Origin: Falsiroseomonas sp050563535
GTDB lineage: Bacteria; Pseudomonadota; Alphaproteobacteria; Acetobacterales; Acetobacteraceae
Direction of reading: 5' to 3'
DNA: 64,000 nt
Assembly: GCF_050563535.1 (NCBI RefSeq)
Contig: NZ_JBNXUO010000002.1
Coordinates: 62,001-126,000, forward strand
Both the position numbers and the translations under genes were made by a program. Shown piece after piece: positions 41,683 through 50,252 of this stretch (position 1 is the first letter of the stretch; the number at the start of each line of letters is the position of its first letter). The notes under the pieces are model-generated. The model saw only the letters and a list, made by a program, of their open reading frames with translations, was not told where the DNA came from and made no database searches.

Positions 41683-42768
41683 ATGGAACAACGCTGCCGC
41701 GCCCGCGCGCTGGGCTTCGCGCCGGGACTGTTCCCGCCGGGCGCGCTGAACGCCATCACCGATGTCGCGGGCGTGCTGGTCGGCCAGGTGACCGTGACCG
41801 AGGGGGAGGGCACGCGCAGCGGCGTCACGGCGATCCTGCCGCATGGCGGCAATCCCTTCGCCGACCGCGTTCCCGCGGGCGTCTTCGCCATGAACGGCTT
41901 CGGCAAGATGGCCGGCGTGACGCAGGTGCAGGAACTGGGCGAGCTGGAGACGCCGGTGCTGCTGACCAACACGCTGGCCGTCGGGCGCGCGATGGAGGCG
42001 CTGGTTGACTGGACGCTGGCGCAGCCCGGCAACGAGGCGGTCCGCAGCGTCAATGCGGTGGTGGGCGAGACGAATGACGGAAGGCTGAACGACATCCGCG
42101 CCCGCGGCGTGACGTCGCTGCACATGCGCGCAGCCCTCGACGCCGCCCGCGCCGGCGCGGTGGAGGAGGGCTCGGTCGGCGCCGGGACGGGCACCATGGC
42201 CTTCGGCTGGAAGGGGGGCATTGGCACCTCGTCGCGCCTGCTGCCGCCGGCGCTCGGCGGCTTCGTCGTGGGGGCGCTGGTTCAGGCGAACTATGGCGGC
42301 GCGCTGGCGATGGACGGGCTGCCGGTGGGCCGGCTGCTCGGGCGCTACTACCTGGCGGAACATGTGGCGCAGCAGGCGGATGCGGACGGGTCGGTGATGG
42401 TGGTGGTGGCCACCGACGCGCCGCTGTCCGACCGCAACCTGGCGCGTCTGGCGCGGCGGGCGATGGCCGGGATCGCGCGGACGGGGGCCGCCTTCTCGGA
42501 CGGGTCGGGGGATTATGCGCTCGCCTTCTCGACGCATCCGGGCGTGCGGCGGGCCGCGGCGTGGCGGCGTGGCGACTCCGCGCAGCCGGACTGGCCGAAC
42601 GACCGCTGCTCGCCGCTCTTCGTCGCGGCGGCGGAGGCGACGGAGGAGGCCGTCCTCAACGCGCTCTGCGCCGCCACCACGGTCGAGAGCCGTATCGGCG
42701 GGCGGCGGGCCGTGGGGCGCGCGCTGCCGCTCGACCGCGTGGCGGCGCTCGTGGCGCAGCGGCGATAG
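41683..42768 (+). CDS. P1 family peptidase (DmpA-like aminopeptidase)
   Basis: A 361-residue Ntn-like peptidase. The family begins LFPPGALNAITDVAGVLVGQVTV, quoted in part as NAITDVAGVLVGQ. The autocleavage and nucleophile region is GWKGGIGTSSRLLP: DmpA proteins cut themselves just before the Ser, which becomes the catalytic N-terminal residue. Conserved NAVVGETNDGRLNDI and SVGAGTGT also fit. Members release N-terminal amino acids, including D-residues or beta-residues, from short peptides. ATG 41683 lies 6 nt after the J-like gene, so the two genes may share a transcript with alaS. Confidence 0.9.
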   Translation: MEQRCRARALGFAPGLFPPGALNAITDVAGVLVGQVTVTEGEGTRSGVTAILPHGGNPFADRVPAGVFAMNGFGKMAGVTQVQELGELETPVLLTNTLAVGRAMEALVDWTLAQPGNEAVRSVNAVVGETNDGRLNDIRARGVTSLHMRAALDAARAGAVEEGSVGAGTGTMAFGWKGGIGTSSRLLPPALGGFVVGALVQANYGGALAMDGLPVGRLLGRYYLAEHVAQQADADGSVMVVVATDAPLSDRNLARLARRAMAGIARTGAAFSDGSGDYALAFSTHPGVRRAAAWRRGDSAQPDWPNDRCSPLFVAAAEATEEAVLNALCAATTVESRIGGRRAVGRALPLDRVAALVAQRR

Positions 42769-42866
42769 CGCGACGCGGAATCCGCCCCTCGCGCGGTTTG
42801 CGCTGGACAGGGCGGGGCGCATCTGATTCCTTCGGGGCACTTGCGCGAGCTGGGGGGCTCGACATC

Positions 42867-43241
42867 GTGACGCTGGATTCAGGGGTGGTCGACTACGGCC
42901 CGGGCGAACGTGCGGGCTTCGGCGCGCGGCTGGGCCGGAAGCTGCGTGCGGCGATGCTGCCGGTGATGTTCCTGGCGGCCTGCTTCTATTTCCTGTGGCA
43001 CGCCGTCCACGGGGAACGCGGGCTTCTCGCCAAGGAAGCGCGGCTGCAGCAGATCGCGGAAGCCGCGACCGAGCGCGACCGCGCGCAGTCGGAGCTGGCC
43101 GCGATGGAGCGGCGCGTGCAGGCGCTGCGCGGGGACCGGCTTGACCGCGACCAGCTCGATGAGCGCGCGCGCCAACTCCTGAACATGGTCGGCCGCGACG
43201 AGATGGTGCTGCCCTACGGGCCGGAACGCCGCCTGTTCTGA
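42867..43241 (+). CDS. ftsB: Septum formation initiator family protein (FtsB/DivIC)
   Basis: A 124-residue bitopic membrane protein. A short cytoplasmic N-terminus, one membrane helix (AAMLPVMFLAACFYFLWHAV), and a coiled coil (LLAKEARLQQIAEAATERDRA, EMERRVQALRGD-type) are followed by LDERARQLLNMV, the FtsB signature, and DEMVLPYG. FtsB forms the FtsQBL sub-complex that activates septal peptidoglycan synthesis. GTG 42867 was chosen because TGGGGGG lies just upstream; no Met is available nearer. It sits between a P1 peptidase gene and the pdh operon, a common placement in alphaproteobacteria. Confidence 0.85.
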   Translation: MTLDSGVVDYGPGERAGFGARLGRKLRAAMLPVMFLAACFYFLWHAVHGERGLLAKEARLQQIAEAATERDRAQSELAAMERRVQALRGDRLDRDQLDERARQLLNMVGRDEMVLPYGPERRLF

Positions 43242-43429
43242 CCGGCGCGGCGCAACTCCGCGCCGGAACCGCCCCCGAATCCCGCCGTCCTTCCGGAATC
43301 CTGCGCGCGCGGGGTCCTTCCGCGCGTCGTCGGGGCGCCGCTTTGGCGACTGCCCCGAGGCATCCCGACAGGCTTCCGTGCGTTGCTGCGGCACGCCGTC
43401 ATGCAGCGCAAAGAGGCCCGCAACGACAG

Positions 43430-43463
43430 TTAACCAGAATGCGGTTAATTCGACTACCGCATT
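43430..43463 (+). promoter_or_regulatory. AT-rich inverted repeats upstream of pdhA
   Basis: The 316-bp gap between ftsB and pdhA holds an AT-rich patch near 43426-43485 in otherwise GC-rich DNA. It contains TTAACC (43430-43435) paired with GGTTAA (43443-43448), and AATGCGGT (43438-43445) paired with ACCGCATT (43456-43463). The two pairs overlap and would exclude each other as hairpins, so they are more likely operators or promoter elements for the pdh operon. The rest of the gap shows nothing clear. Confidence 0.45.
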
Positions 43464-43557
43464 GCACAATAAGCCATTTCCGGCTCGGGGCCGAACTTGC
43501 ATGGCAGGACGCACCCGTCTAGATGCCCGGAAATACGACCCCCGAGGGAGAGCAGGC

Positions 43558-44580
43558 ATGGCCGAGACCGCCACCCGCAAGCCGCGCGGCAAGGGCGCGA
43601 AGGAGCCGACGCTGAGCCGCGAGCAGCTCACCCGCGCCTATCGTGACATGCTGCTGATCCGCCGCTTCGAGGAGAAGGCGGGCCAGCTCTACGGCATGGG
43701 TCTCATCGGCGGGTTCTGCCATCTCTACATCGGGCAGGAAGCGGTGGTGGTGGGCATGCAGCTCTGCCTGCAGCCGGGCGACCAGGTCATCACCTCCTAC
43801 CGCGACCATGGGCACATGCTGGCCACCGGCATGGAGGCGCGCGGCGTCATGGCGGAGCTGACCGGGCGCATCGGCGGCTACTCCAAGGGCAAGGGCGGCT
43901 CGATGCACATGTTCAGCCGCGAGAAGGGGTTCTACGGCGGGCATGGCATCGTCGGCGCGCAGGTCTCGCTCGGCGCCGGGCTCGCCTTCGCCAACTGGTA
44001 CCGCCAGGACGGCCATGTCGCGCTGACCTATTTCGGCGAGGGCGCGTCGAACCAGGGCCAGGTCTATGAGAGCCTGAACCTGGCGGCGCTGTTCAAGCTG
44101 CCCTGCATCTTCATCATCGAGAACAACAAATACGGCATGGGCACCAGCGTGGACCGCGCCTCCGCCTCCAAGGACCTGTCGAGGAACGGCGCGCCCTGGG
44201 GCATCCCGGGGGAGCAGGTGAACGGCATGGACGTGGTGGCGGTGAAGGAGGCGGGCGAACGCGCGGTGGCGCATTGCCGCGCCGGAAACGGCCCGTACCT
44301 GCTGGAGATGAAGACCTACCGCTACCGCGGCCACTCCATGTCCGACCCCGCGAAGTACCGGACGCGGGAGGAGGTGCAGAAGATGCGCGAGCAGAACGAC
44401 TGCATCGAGACGGCGCGCAGGCTGCTGCTGGAATCCTATGGCGTGCCCGAGGCCGAGCTGAAGGTGATCGACGACGAGGTGAAGGCCATCGTCCAGGACA
44501 GCGCGGAATTCGCCCAGACCTCGCCCGAGCCGGACGAGAGCGAGCTCTGGACCGACGTCCTGCTGGAGAAGGCGCGCTGA
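43558..44580 (+). CDS. pdhA: Pyruvate dehydrogenase E1 component, alpha subunit
   Basis: A 340-residue E1-alpha. Markers are LLIRRFEEKAGQLYGMG, GFCHLYIGQEAVVVGM, SYRDHGHMLATGM, and the thiamine-diphosphate motif GEGASNQGQVYESLNLAALFKLPCIFIIENN (start GEGASNQGQ, where the family has GDG). MSDPAKYRTREEV is the phosphorylation-loop-like region. It decarboxylates pyruvate with the beta subunit and acetylates the lipoyl group of E2. ATG 43558 follows GAGGGAGAG near 43544-43552. It heads the pdhA-pdhB-pdhC-(GNAT)-lpdA operon and is 1 nt from pdhB. Confidence 0.95.
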   Translation: MAETATRKPRGKGAKEPTLSREQLTRAYRDMLLIRRFEEKAGQLYGMGLIGGFCHLYIGQEAVVVGMQLCLQPGDQVITSYRDHGHMLATGMEARGVMAELTGRIGGYSKGKGGSMHMFSREKGFYGGHGIVGAQVSLGAGLAFANWYRQDGHVALTYFGEGASNQGQVYESLNLAALFKLPCIFIIENNKYGMGTSVDRASASKDLSRNGAPWGIPGEQVNGMDVVAVKEAGERAVAHCRAGNGPYLLEMKTYRYRGHSMSDPAKYRTREEVQKMREQNDCIETARRLLLESYGVPEAELKVIDDEVKAIVQDSAEFAQTSPEPDESELWTDVLLEKAR

Positions 44581-44581
44581 G

Positions 44582-45979
44582 ATGACGCAGATCCTGATGC
44601 CCGCGCTGTCGCCCACCATGACGGAGGGCAAGCTCGCCCGCTGGCTGAAGAAGGAAGGCGAGGCGATCAAGGCCGGCGACGTCATCGCCGAGATCGAGAC
44701 GGACAAGGCGACGATGGAGGTCGAGGCGGTGGACGAGGGGACGCTCACCCGCATCCTGGTTCCCGAGGGCACCGAGGCGGTGGCGGTGAACACGCCGATC
44801 GCGGAGCTGAACGGCGGCGCCGGCGAGGCGCCCGCGCCGGCCGCCGACAAGGCGCCGGCGCAGCGCGAGGTGGCGGCCCCGCTGCCGAAGGCCGAGGATC
44901 ACGGCGCCGTCGCCGCGCGCGGCCAGGACCGGGCCGAGGGCGCCGCCAGCGTCCCTGCCAGCCCGAAGCCCGCCGCGCCCGAGAAGGACTGGGGCCCGAC
45001 CCGCACCATGACCGTGCGCGAGGCGCTGCGCGACGCGATGGCGGCCGAGATGCGCGCCGACAAGGACGTGTTCCTGATCGGCGAGGAAGTCGGCCAGTAC
45101 CAGGGCGCCTACAAGATCAGCCAGGGCCTGCTCGACGAGTTCGGCCCGCGCCGCGTGATGGACATGCCCATCACCGAGCACGGCTTCACCGGCATGGCGG
45201 TCGGCGCCGCCTTCACCGGGCTGAAGCCGATCGTCGAGTTCATGACCTTCAATTTCTCGATGCAGGCGATCGACCAGATCGTGAACTCGGCGGCGAAGAC
45301 GCTCTACATGTCCGGCGGGCAGCTCGGATGCCCGATCGTCTTCCGCGGCCCGAACGGCGCGGCGGCGCGCGTGGCGGCGCAGCACAGCCAGTGCTACGCC
45401 AGCTGGTACGCGCACCTGCCGGGCCTGAAGGTCATCGCGCCCTGGTCGGCGGCGGATGCGAAGGGCCTGCTGCGGGCCGCGATCCGCGACCCCAACCCGG
45501 TCATCTTCCTCGAGAACGAGATCCTCTACGGGCACAGCTTCGAATGCCCGACGGACGAGGATTTCGTGCTGCCGATCGGCAAGGCGAAGATCGAGCGCGA
45601 GGGCACGGACGTCACCATCGTCGCCTTCTCCATCATGGTGGGGATGGCGATGCAGGCGGCGGAACAGCTCGCCGCGCAGGGGATCAGCGCGGAGGTGGTC
45701 AACCTCCGCACGCTGCGCCCGCTCGACATCGAGACGGTGGCGCGCAGCGTGCGCAAGACGAACCGCATCGTGACGCTGGAGGAGGGCTGGCCCTATGCCG
45801 GCATCGGGGCGGAGGTGGCGATGCAGATCCTCGAGACCTGCTTCGACGACCTCGACGCGCCGCCGGTTCGCGTGCACGGCGCGGACGTGCCGATGCCCTA
45901 CGCCGCCAACCTCGAGAAGCTGGCGCTGCCGCGGCTCGAGCAGGTGGTGGATGCCGTCAAGCGCGTGACCTACCGGTAA
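44582..45979 (+). CDS. pdhB: Pyruvate dehydrogenase E1 component, beta subunit with N-terminal lipoyl domain
   Basis: A 465-residue E1-beta fused to a lipoyl domain. Residues 1-78 are lipoyl (LMPALSPTMTEGKLARW, lipoate Lys42 in ETDKATMEVEA). An Ala/Pro-rich linker runs to about 135, and the transketolase-type body follows from TMTVREALRDAMAAEM. Body motifs include MPITEHGFTGMAVGAAF and FMTFNFSMQAIDQIVNSAAK. This fusion is known in alphaproteobacteria, and here both E1-beta and E2 carry a lipoyl domain of nearly identical sequence. It begins 1 nt after pdhA. Confidence 0.95.
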   Translation: MTQILMPALSPTMTEGKLARWLKKEGEAIKAGDVIAEIETDKATMEVEAVDEGTLTRILVPEGTEAVAVNTPIAELNGGAGEAPAPAADKAPAQREVAAPLPKAEDHGAVAARGQDRAEGAASVPASPKPAAPEKDWGPTRTMTVREALRDAMAAEMRADKDVFLIGEEVGQYQGAYKISQGLLDEFGPRRVMDMPITEHGFTGMAVGAAFTGLKPIVEFMTFNFSMQAIDQIVNSAAKTLYMSGGQLGCPIVFRGPNGAAARVAAQHSQCYASWYAHLPGLKVIAPWSAADAKGLLRAAIRDPNPVIFLENEILYGHSFECPTDEDFVLPIGKAKIEREGTDVTIVAFSIMVGMAMQAAEQLAAQGISAEVVNLRTLRPLDIETVARSVRKTNRIVTLEEGWPYAGIGAEVAMQILETCFDDLDAPPVRVHGADVPMPYAANLEKLALPRLEQVVDAVKRVTYR

Positions 45980-45991
45980 GGGGGCGGGACG

Positions 45992-47320
45992 ATGGCGACG
46001 AACATCCTGATGCCGGCGCTCTCCCCCACCATGACCGAGGGCACGCTCGCGCGCTGGCTGAAGAAGGAAGGCGAGCCGGTGAAGGCCGGCGACATCATCG
46101 CCGAGATCGAGACCGACAAGGCCACGATGGAGGTCGAGGCGGTGGATGAGGGCGTGCTGGGCCGCATCGTGGTGGCCGCCGGCACCGCGGGGGTGAAGGT
46201 GAACGACGTGATCGCCGTGCTGGTCGAGCCGGGCGAGAGCGCCGGCGCCGCGCCTTCCGCCAAGCCGGCACCCGCCCCCGCCACCCCGAAGACCGAACCG
46301 CCCGTGCCGGTGCAGGCGACGACGCCGTCCGTCGCGCCGGGGGGCGAGGCGTCGCTGAACCCGCAGCCGCTGCCACCGAAGGAGGGCGGGCGCATCGCCG
46401 TCTCCCCGCTCGCGCGGCGCATGGCGCAGCAGGCGGGCATCGACCTCGGGTCGCTGTCGGGCAGCGGGCCGAACGGGCGCATCGTGAAGGCCGACATCGA
46501 GGCGGCGCTGAGCAGGGGGCCAGCGGCGAAGCCCGCGGCCGCGCCCGTGGCTGCCGCGCCCGCACCCACCCCCGCCGCGGCGCCTGCGCCGAAGCCGGCC
46601 GCCCCCGTGCCGGCCATCACCGCGCCGCACACCGCCGTGCCGAACAGCACGATGCGCAAGGTCATCGCGCGGCGGCTGTCGGAGTCGAAGCAGACCGTCC
46701 CGCATTTCTACGTCTCGATGGACATCGAGATCGACGCGCTGCTGAAGCTGCGCGCGCAGCTCAACGCGACCTCGCCCAAGGACGGGCCGGGGGCCTTCAA
46801 GCTCTCGGTCAACGACCTGGTCATCAAGGCGGCGGCCGTCGCGCTGCGCCGCTTCCCGAACGTGAACGCGACCTGGACCGAGGACGCGATCCTGCAGTAC
46901 CACGACGTCGACATCTCGGTCGCCGTCAGCATCCCGGATGGGCTGATCACGCCCATCATCCGCAAGGCCGACCAGAAGGGCCTCGCCGCGATCAGCAACG
47001 AGATGAAGGACCTGGCGGCGCGCGCCAAGGCCGGCAAGCTGAAGCCGGAGGAATTCCAGGGCGGCGGCTTCTCCATCTCCAACATGGGCATGTATGGCGT
47101 GCGCGACTTCAGCGCCATCATCAACCCGCCGCAGGCCGGCATCCTGGCCGTCAGCGCGGGCGAACAGCGCCCGGTGGTGAAGGACGGCCAGCTTGCGGTC
47201 GCGACCGTGATGACCTGCACGCTGTCGGTCGATCACCGCGTGGTGGACGGCGCGCTGGCCGCTGAATGGATCGCGGCCTTCAAGCGGATCGTCGAGGAGC
47301 CGCTGAGCCTGATGCTGTGA
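45992..47320 (+). CDS. pdhC: Dihydrolipoamide acetyltransferase (E2)
   Basis: A 442-residue E2. Lipoyl domain 1-78 (Lys43 in ETDKATMEVEA), Pro/Ala linker, peripheral-subunit-binding domain at about 134-174 (VSPLARRMAQQAGIDL), second Pro/Ala linker, then the catalytic core from about 215 with the DHRVVDGALAAEW active-site His/Asp motif. It transfers acetyl groups to CoA and builds the complex core. Odd: the linker just before the binding domain contains GGEASLNPQPLPPKEGG (118-134), unlike ordinary Ala/Pro linkers. GTGA at 47317-47320 couples it to the next gene. Confidence 0.95.
   Translation: MATNILMPALSPTMTEGTLARWLKKEGEPVKAGDIIAEIETDKATMEVEAVDEGVLGRIVVAAGTAGVKVNDVIAVLVEPGESAGAAPSAKPAPAPATPKTEPPVPVQATTPSVAPGGEASLNPQPLPPKEGGRIAVSPLARRMAQQAGIDLGSLSGSGPNGRIVKADIEAALSRGPAAKPAAAPVAAAPAPTPAAAPAPKPAAPVPAITAPHTAVPNSTMRKVIARRLSESKQTVPHFYVSMDIEIDALLKLRAQLNATSPKDGPGAFKLSVNDLVIKAAAVALRRFPNVNATWTEDAILQYHDVDISVAVSIPDGLITPIIRKADQKGLAAISNEMKDLAARAKAGKLKPEEFQGGGFSISNMGMYGVRDFSAIINPPQAGILAVSAGEQRPVVKDGQLAVATVMTCTLSVDHRVVDGALAAEWIAAFKRIVEEPLSLML
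46343..46390 (+). repeat. REP-like coding insertion in the E2 linker
   Basis: The DNA beginning GAGGCGTCGCTGAACCC (46346-46362) matches an intergenic stretch at 37726-37742 (GAGGCGTCCCTCAATCC) at 14 of 17 positions; both precede GC-rich, repeat-like sequence. In frame it gives EASLNPQPLPP. A dispersed intergenic element captured into the linker would explain this odd peptide, but only two copies are seen here. Confidence 0.4.
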
Positions 47321-47802
47321 CGCTGCGGCTTCGCGATGCCGGGCGGGGGGATGCCGGCCTGGTCCTGCACTTCATCCGCGCGCTCGCCGAGTACGAGCGC
47401 CTGGCGCATGAGGTCGCGGCGACCGAGGCGGAGATCGACCGCTTCCTGTTCGCCGAGCCCCGCCGGGCGGAGGCGCTGATCGCGGAATGGGACGGCAGGC
47501 CGGTGGGCTTCGCCGTCTGGTACTACAGCTACTCGACCTTCCTCGGTCGTCCCTCGCTCTATGTCGAGGATGTCTTCGTCGAGCCGGACAGCCGGGGCAG
47601 GGGGATCGGCCGCGCGATCTTCGCGCATCTCGCGGCGCGCGCCGTCGGGCAGGGCTGCGGGCGGATGGAGTGGTCGGTGCTCGACTGGAACGCGCCCTCC
47701 ATCGCGTTCTACCGATCGATCGGCGCGAGGCCGCGCGAGGGCTGGACGTTGCAGCAACTGACCGGCGAGGCGCTGCACGCGCTGGCCGCAGGCAAGGAGT
47801 GA
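47317..47802 (+). CDS. GNAT family N-acetyltransferase
   Basis: A 161-residue acetyltransferase. The family starts LRLRDAGRGDAGLVLHFIRALAEYERL; the acetyl-CoA loop lies in DSRGRGIGRAIFAHLA, preceded by YVEDVFVEP. The end LDWNAPSIAFYRSIGARP is typical of diamine/spermidine-type GNATs. The substrate is unknown; the EYERL start resembles eukaryotic diamine acetyltransferases. GTG 47317 overlaps the E2 stop (GTGA), and lpdA begins 5 nt after its stop, so it is a fixed part of the pdh operon, possibly acetylating a product or component. Confidence 0.9.
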   Translation: MTLRLRDAGRGDAGLVLHFIRALAEYERLAHEVAATEAEIDRFLFAEPRRAEALIAEWDGRPVGFAVWYYSYSTFLGRPSLYVEDVFVEPDSRGRGIGRAIFAHLAARAVGQGCGRMEWSVLDWNAPSIAFYRSIGARPREGWTLQQLTGEALHALAAGKE

Positions 47803-47807
47803 CGGCG

Positions 47808-49202
47808 ATGGCCGAGACCTTCGACGTGGTGGTGGTGGGCGGCGGGCCTGGTGGCTACGTGGCGGCGATCCGCGCCAGCCAGCTCGGCATGCGCACCGCG
47901 CTGGTGGAGCGCGAGAACCTGGGCGGCATCTGCCTGAACTGGGGCTGCATCCCGACCAAGGCGCTGCTGCGGGCAAGCGAGATCAACCACCTGCTGCACT
48001 CGCTCGACCAGTACGGCTTCGCGGCCGACAACATCCGCTTCGACTTCGCGAAGGTCATCAAGCGGTCGCGCGGCGTGGCGGGCCAGCTTTCGGCCGGCGT
48101 GAAGCACCTGATGAAGAAGAACAAGGTCACGGTGTTCGACGGGCATGGCAGGCTGGCCGGGCCGGGCCGGGTCTCCGTCGCGAAGGACGGCAAGCCGGTG
48201 GCCGAGATCGCGGCGAAGCACATCACCCTCGCCACCGGCGCGCGCGCGCGCGTCATCCCGGGGATGGAACCGGACGGCAGGCTCATCTGGACCTACCGCG
48301 AGGCGATGACGCCCGCGGCCATGCCGAAGTCCCTCATCGTCGTCGGGTCCGGCGCGATCGGCAGCGAATTCGCCAGCTTCTACCAGAACATGGGTGCGCA
48401 GGTGACGCTGGTGGAGGTGGTGGACCGCATCCTGCCGGTGGAGGACGCGGAGATCAGCGCCTTCGTCCAGAAGTCCTTCGTCAAGCAGGGGATGAAGATC
48501 CTCACCGGCGCGCGGGTGCAGGGCGTCCGCAAGGGCGCCGATTCCGTCACCGCGGTGATCGAGGCCGGCGGGGTGGTGCAGGAGGTCACGGCGGACCGCC
48601 TGATCTCCGCCGTCGGCATCGTCGGCAATGTCGAGGATCTCGGCCTCGAGGGGACGAAGGTGAAGGTGGACCGCACCCATGTCCTGACCGATGCCTTCGG
48701 CAACACCGGGGAACCCGGCGTCTACGCCATCGGCGACCTCACCGGCCCGCCCTGGCTGGCGCACAAGGCGAGCCACGAGGCGATCATCACGGTGGAGGCG
48801 ATCGCGGGGCGGCACCCGCACCCGATGGACGTGCTGAACATCCCCGGCTGCACCTATTGCCGCCCGCAGGTCGCAAGCGTCGGGCTGACGGAAGCAAAGG
48901 CGAAGGAGCTGGGCCACGAGGTCCGGGTCGGCCGCTTCCCCTTCATCGGCAACGGCAAGGCCATCGCGATGGGAGAGCCGGAGGGCCTGGTGAAGACCGT
49001 GTTCGACGCCAAGACCGGCGAATTGCTGGGCGCCCACATGGCCGGGCCCGAGGTGACGGAGATGATCCAGGGCTACGGCATCGCCCGCACCCTGGAATCG
49101 ACCGAGGCCGAGCTGATGCACACCGTCTTCCCGCACCCGACGGTGAGCGAGACGATGCATGAGGCCGTGCTCGATGCTTACGGGCGCGTCATCCACATCT
49201 GA
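47808..49202 (+). CDS. lpdA: Dihydrolipoyl dehydrogenase (E3)
   Basis: A 464-residue flavoprotein disulfide reductase. FAD motif GGGPGGYVAA at 11-20, redox pair C42/C47 in GGICLNWGCIPTK, NAD motif VVGSGAIGSEFA, and the C-terminal HTVFPHPTVSETMHEA with the catalytic His-Glu. It reoxidises dihydrolipoamide of E2 using NAD. The first FAD motif reads GGG rather than GAG, common in this family. It is 5 nt after the GNAT gene and followed by lipA after 35 nt, which groups the enzymes that use and make lipoate. Confidence 0.95.
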   Translation: MAETFDVVVVGGGPGGYVAAIRASQLGMRTALVERENLGGICLNWGCIPTKALLRASEINHLLHSLDQYGFAADNIRFDFAKVIKRSRGVAGQLSAGVKHLMKKNKVTVFDGHGRLAGPGRVSVAKDGKPVAEIAAKHITLATGARARVIPGMEPDGRLIWTYREAMTPAAMPKSLIVVGSGAIGSEFASFYQNMGAQVTLVEVVDRILPVEDAEISAFVQKSFVKQGMKILTGARVQGVRKGADSVTAVIEAGGVVQEVTADRLISAVGIVGNVEDLGLEGTKVKVDRTHVLTDAFGNTGEPGVYAIGDLTGPPWLAHKASHEAIITVEAIAGRHPHPMDVLNIPGCTYCRPQVASVGLTEAKAKELGHEVRVGRFPFIGNGKAIAMGEPEGLVKTVFDAKTGELLGAHMAGPEVTEMIQGYGIARTLESTEAELMHTVFPHPTVSETMHEAVLDAYGRVIHI

Positions 49203-49237
49203 TTGACGGGGGGCGCAGGCAGCGCCAAGTCTGACCC

Positions 49238-50239
49238 ATGTCCACCCGCCTCGAGATCGACCACCGGGCCATCCGCGCGGGTGCCGACCGGCACCCCGAG
49301 AAGGCCCACCGGCCCGACAACCCGATCCAGCGCAAGCCCGCCTGGATCCGGGTGAAGGCGCCCACCAGCCCGGTCTACCGCGAGACGCATGCCCTGATGC
49401 GCGAAAACGGGCTCGTCACGGTGTGCGAGGAGGCGGCCTGCCCGAATATCGGGGAATGCTGGTCCCAGCGCCACGCCACCATGATGATCATGGGCGAGAC
49501 CTGCACGCGCGCCTGTTCCTTCTGCAACGTCGCGACCGGCATCCCGAAGGCGCTGGACGCGGACGAGCCCCGGCGGGTGGCGGATGCGGTGGCCAAGCTC
49601 GGCCTCCGGCACGTCGTGGTCACCAGCGTCGACCGCGACGACCTGGCCGATGGCGGGGCGGAGCATTTCGCCCAGGTGATCCGCGCCATCCGCGACGCCG
49701 CCCCGGCGACCACGATCGAGGTCCTGACCCCCGACTTCCTCCGCAAGGACGGCGCGCTGGAGGTGGTGGTGGCGGCGCGGCCGGACGTGTTCAACCACAA
49801 CCTGGAGACCGTCCCCGCGCTGTATCCCACCATCCGGCCCGGGGCGCGCTACTACCATTCGCTGCGCCTGCTCGACCGCGTGAAGGGGCTCGATCCCACC
49901 ATCTTCACCAAGTCCGGCCTGATGGTCGGCCTCGGCGAGAAGCGGATCGAGGTGCTGCAGGTGATGGACGACCTGCGCAGCGCGGAGGTCGATTTCCTGA
50001 CCATCGGGCAGTATCTCCAGCCCACCGTCAAGCACGCCGCGGTGGACCGCTTCGTGACGCCGGAGGAATTCGAGGACTATGCTCGCGCCGCCCGCGGCAA
50101 GGGCTTCCTGCTGGTCTCCGCGACGCCGCTGACGCGCAGCTCCTACCACGCCGACCGGGACTTCGCCGCGCTCCGCGCCGCGCGGGAGGAAAGGCTGCGC
50201 GGCGCGGGCGGGACGCAGCCCAGGCCGCGGGCGGCCTGA
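49238..50239 (+). CDS. lipA: Lipoyl synthase
   Basis: A 333-residue radical-SAM enzyme that inserts two sulfurs into octanoyl groups of lipoyl domains. The auxiliary cluster motif is CEEAACPNIGEC and the radical-SAM motif CTRACSFC. Later markers are HVVVTSVDRDDLADGGAEHF, FNHNLETV and SGLMVGLGE, with the C-terminal FLLVSATPLTRSSYHAD, where RSSY supplies an expected Ser ligand. ATG 49238 is the family start after its variable N-terminus. It follows lpdA and is followed 13 nt later by the COQ10/RatA gene. Confidence 0.96.
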   Translation: MSTRLEIDHRAIRAGADRHPEKAHRPDNPIQRKPAWIRVKAPTSPVYRETHALMRENGLVTVCEEAACPNIGECWSQRHATMMIMGETCTRACSFCNVATGIPKALDADEPRRVADAVAKLGLRHVVVTSVDRDDLADGGAEHFAQVIRAIRDAAPATTIEVLTPDFLRKDGALEVVVAARPDVFNHNLETVPALYPTIRPGARYYHSLRLLDRVKGLDPTIFTKSGLMVGLGEKRIEVLQVMDDLRSAEVDFLTIGQYLQPTVKHAAVDRFVTPEEFEDYARAARGKGFLLVSATPLTRSSYHADRDFAALRAAREERLRGAGGTQPRPRAA

Positions 50240-50252
50240 GGCGCCCGCGCGG

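Noticed and set aside
43430..43448. Canonical CtrA site before pdhA
   Set aside because: The TTAA pair is separated by 11 bp, not 7, so only a half-site resemblance remains.
43242..43557. A tRNA or small RNA gene in the largest gap
   Set aside because: No cloverleaf, TPsiC-like GGTTCGAATCC or promoter-terminator pair is visible; only the AT-rich repeats were found.
44114..47236. Very long open frame antisense to pdhA, pdhB and pdhC
   Set aside because: It mirrors highly conserved genes and its product is low-complexity His/Arg/Ala-rich. GC-rich codon bias opens such antisense frames throughout the window.
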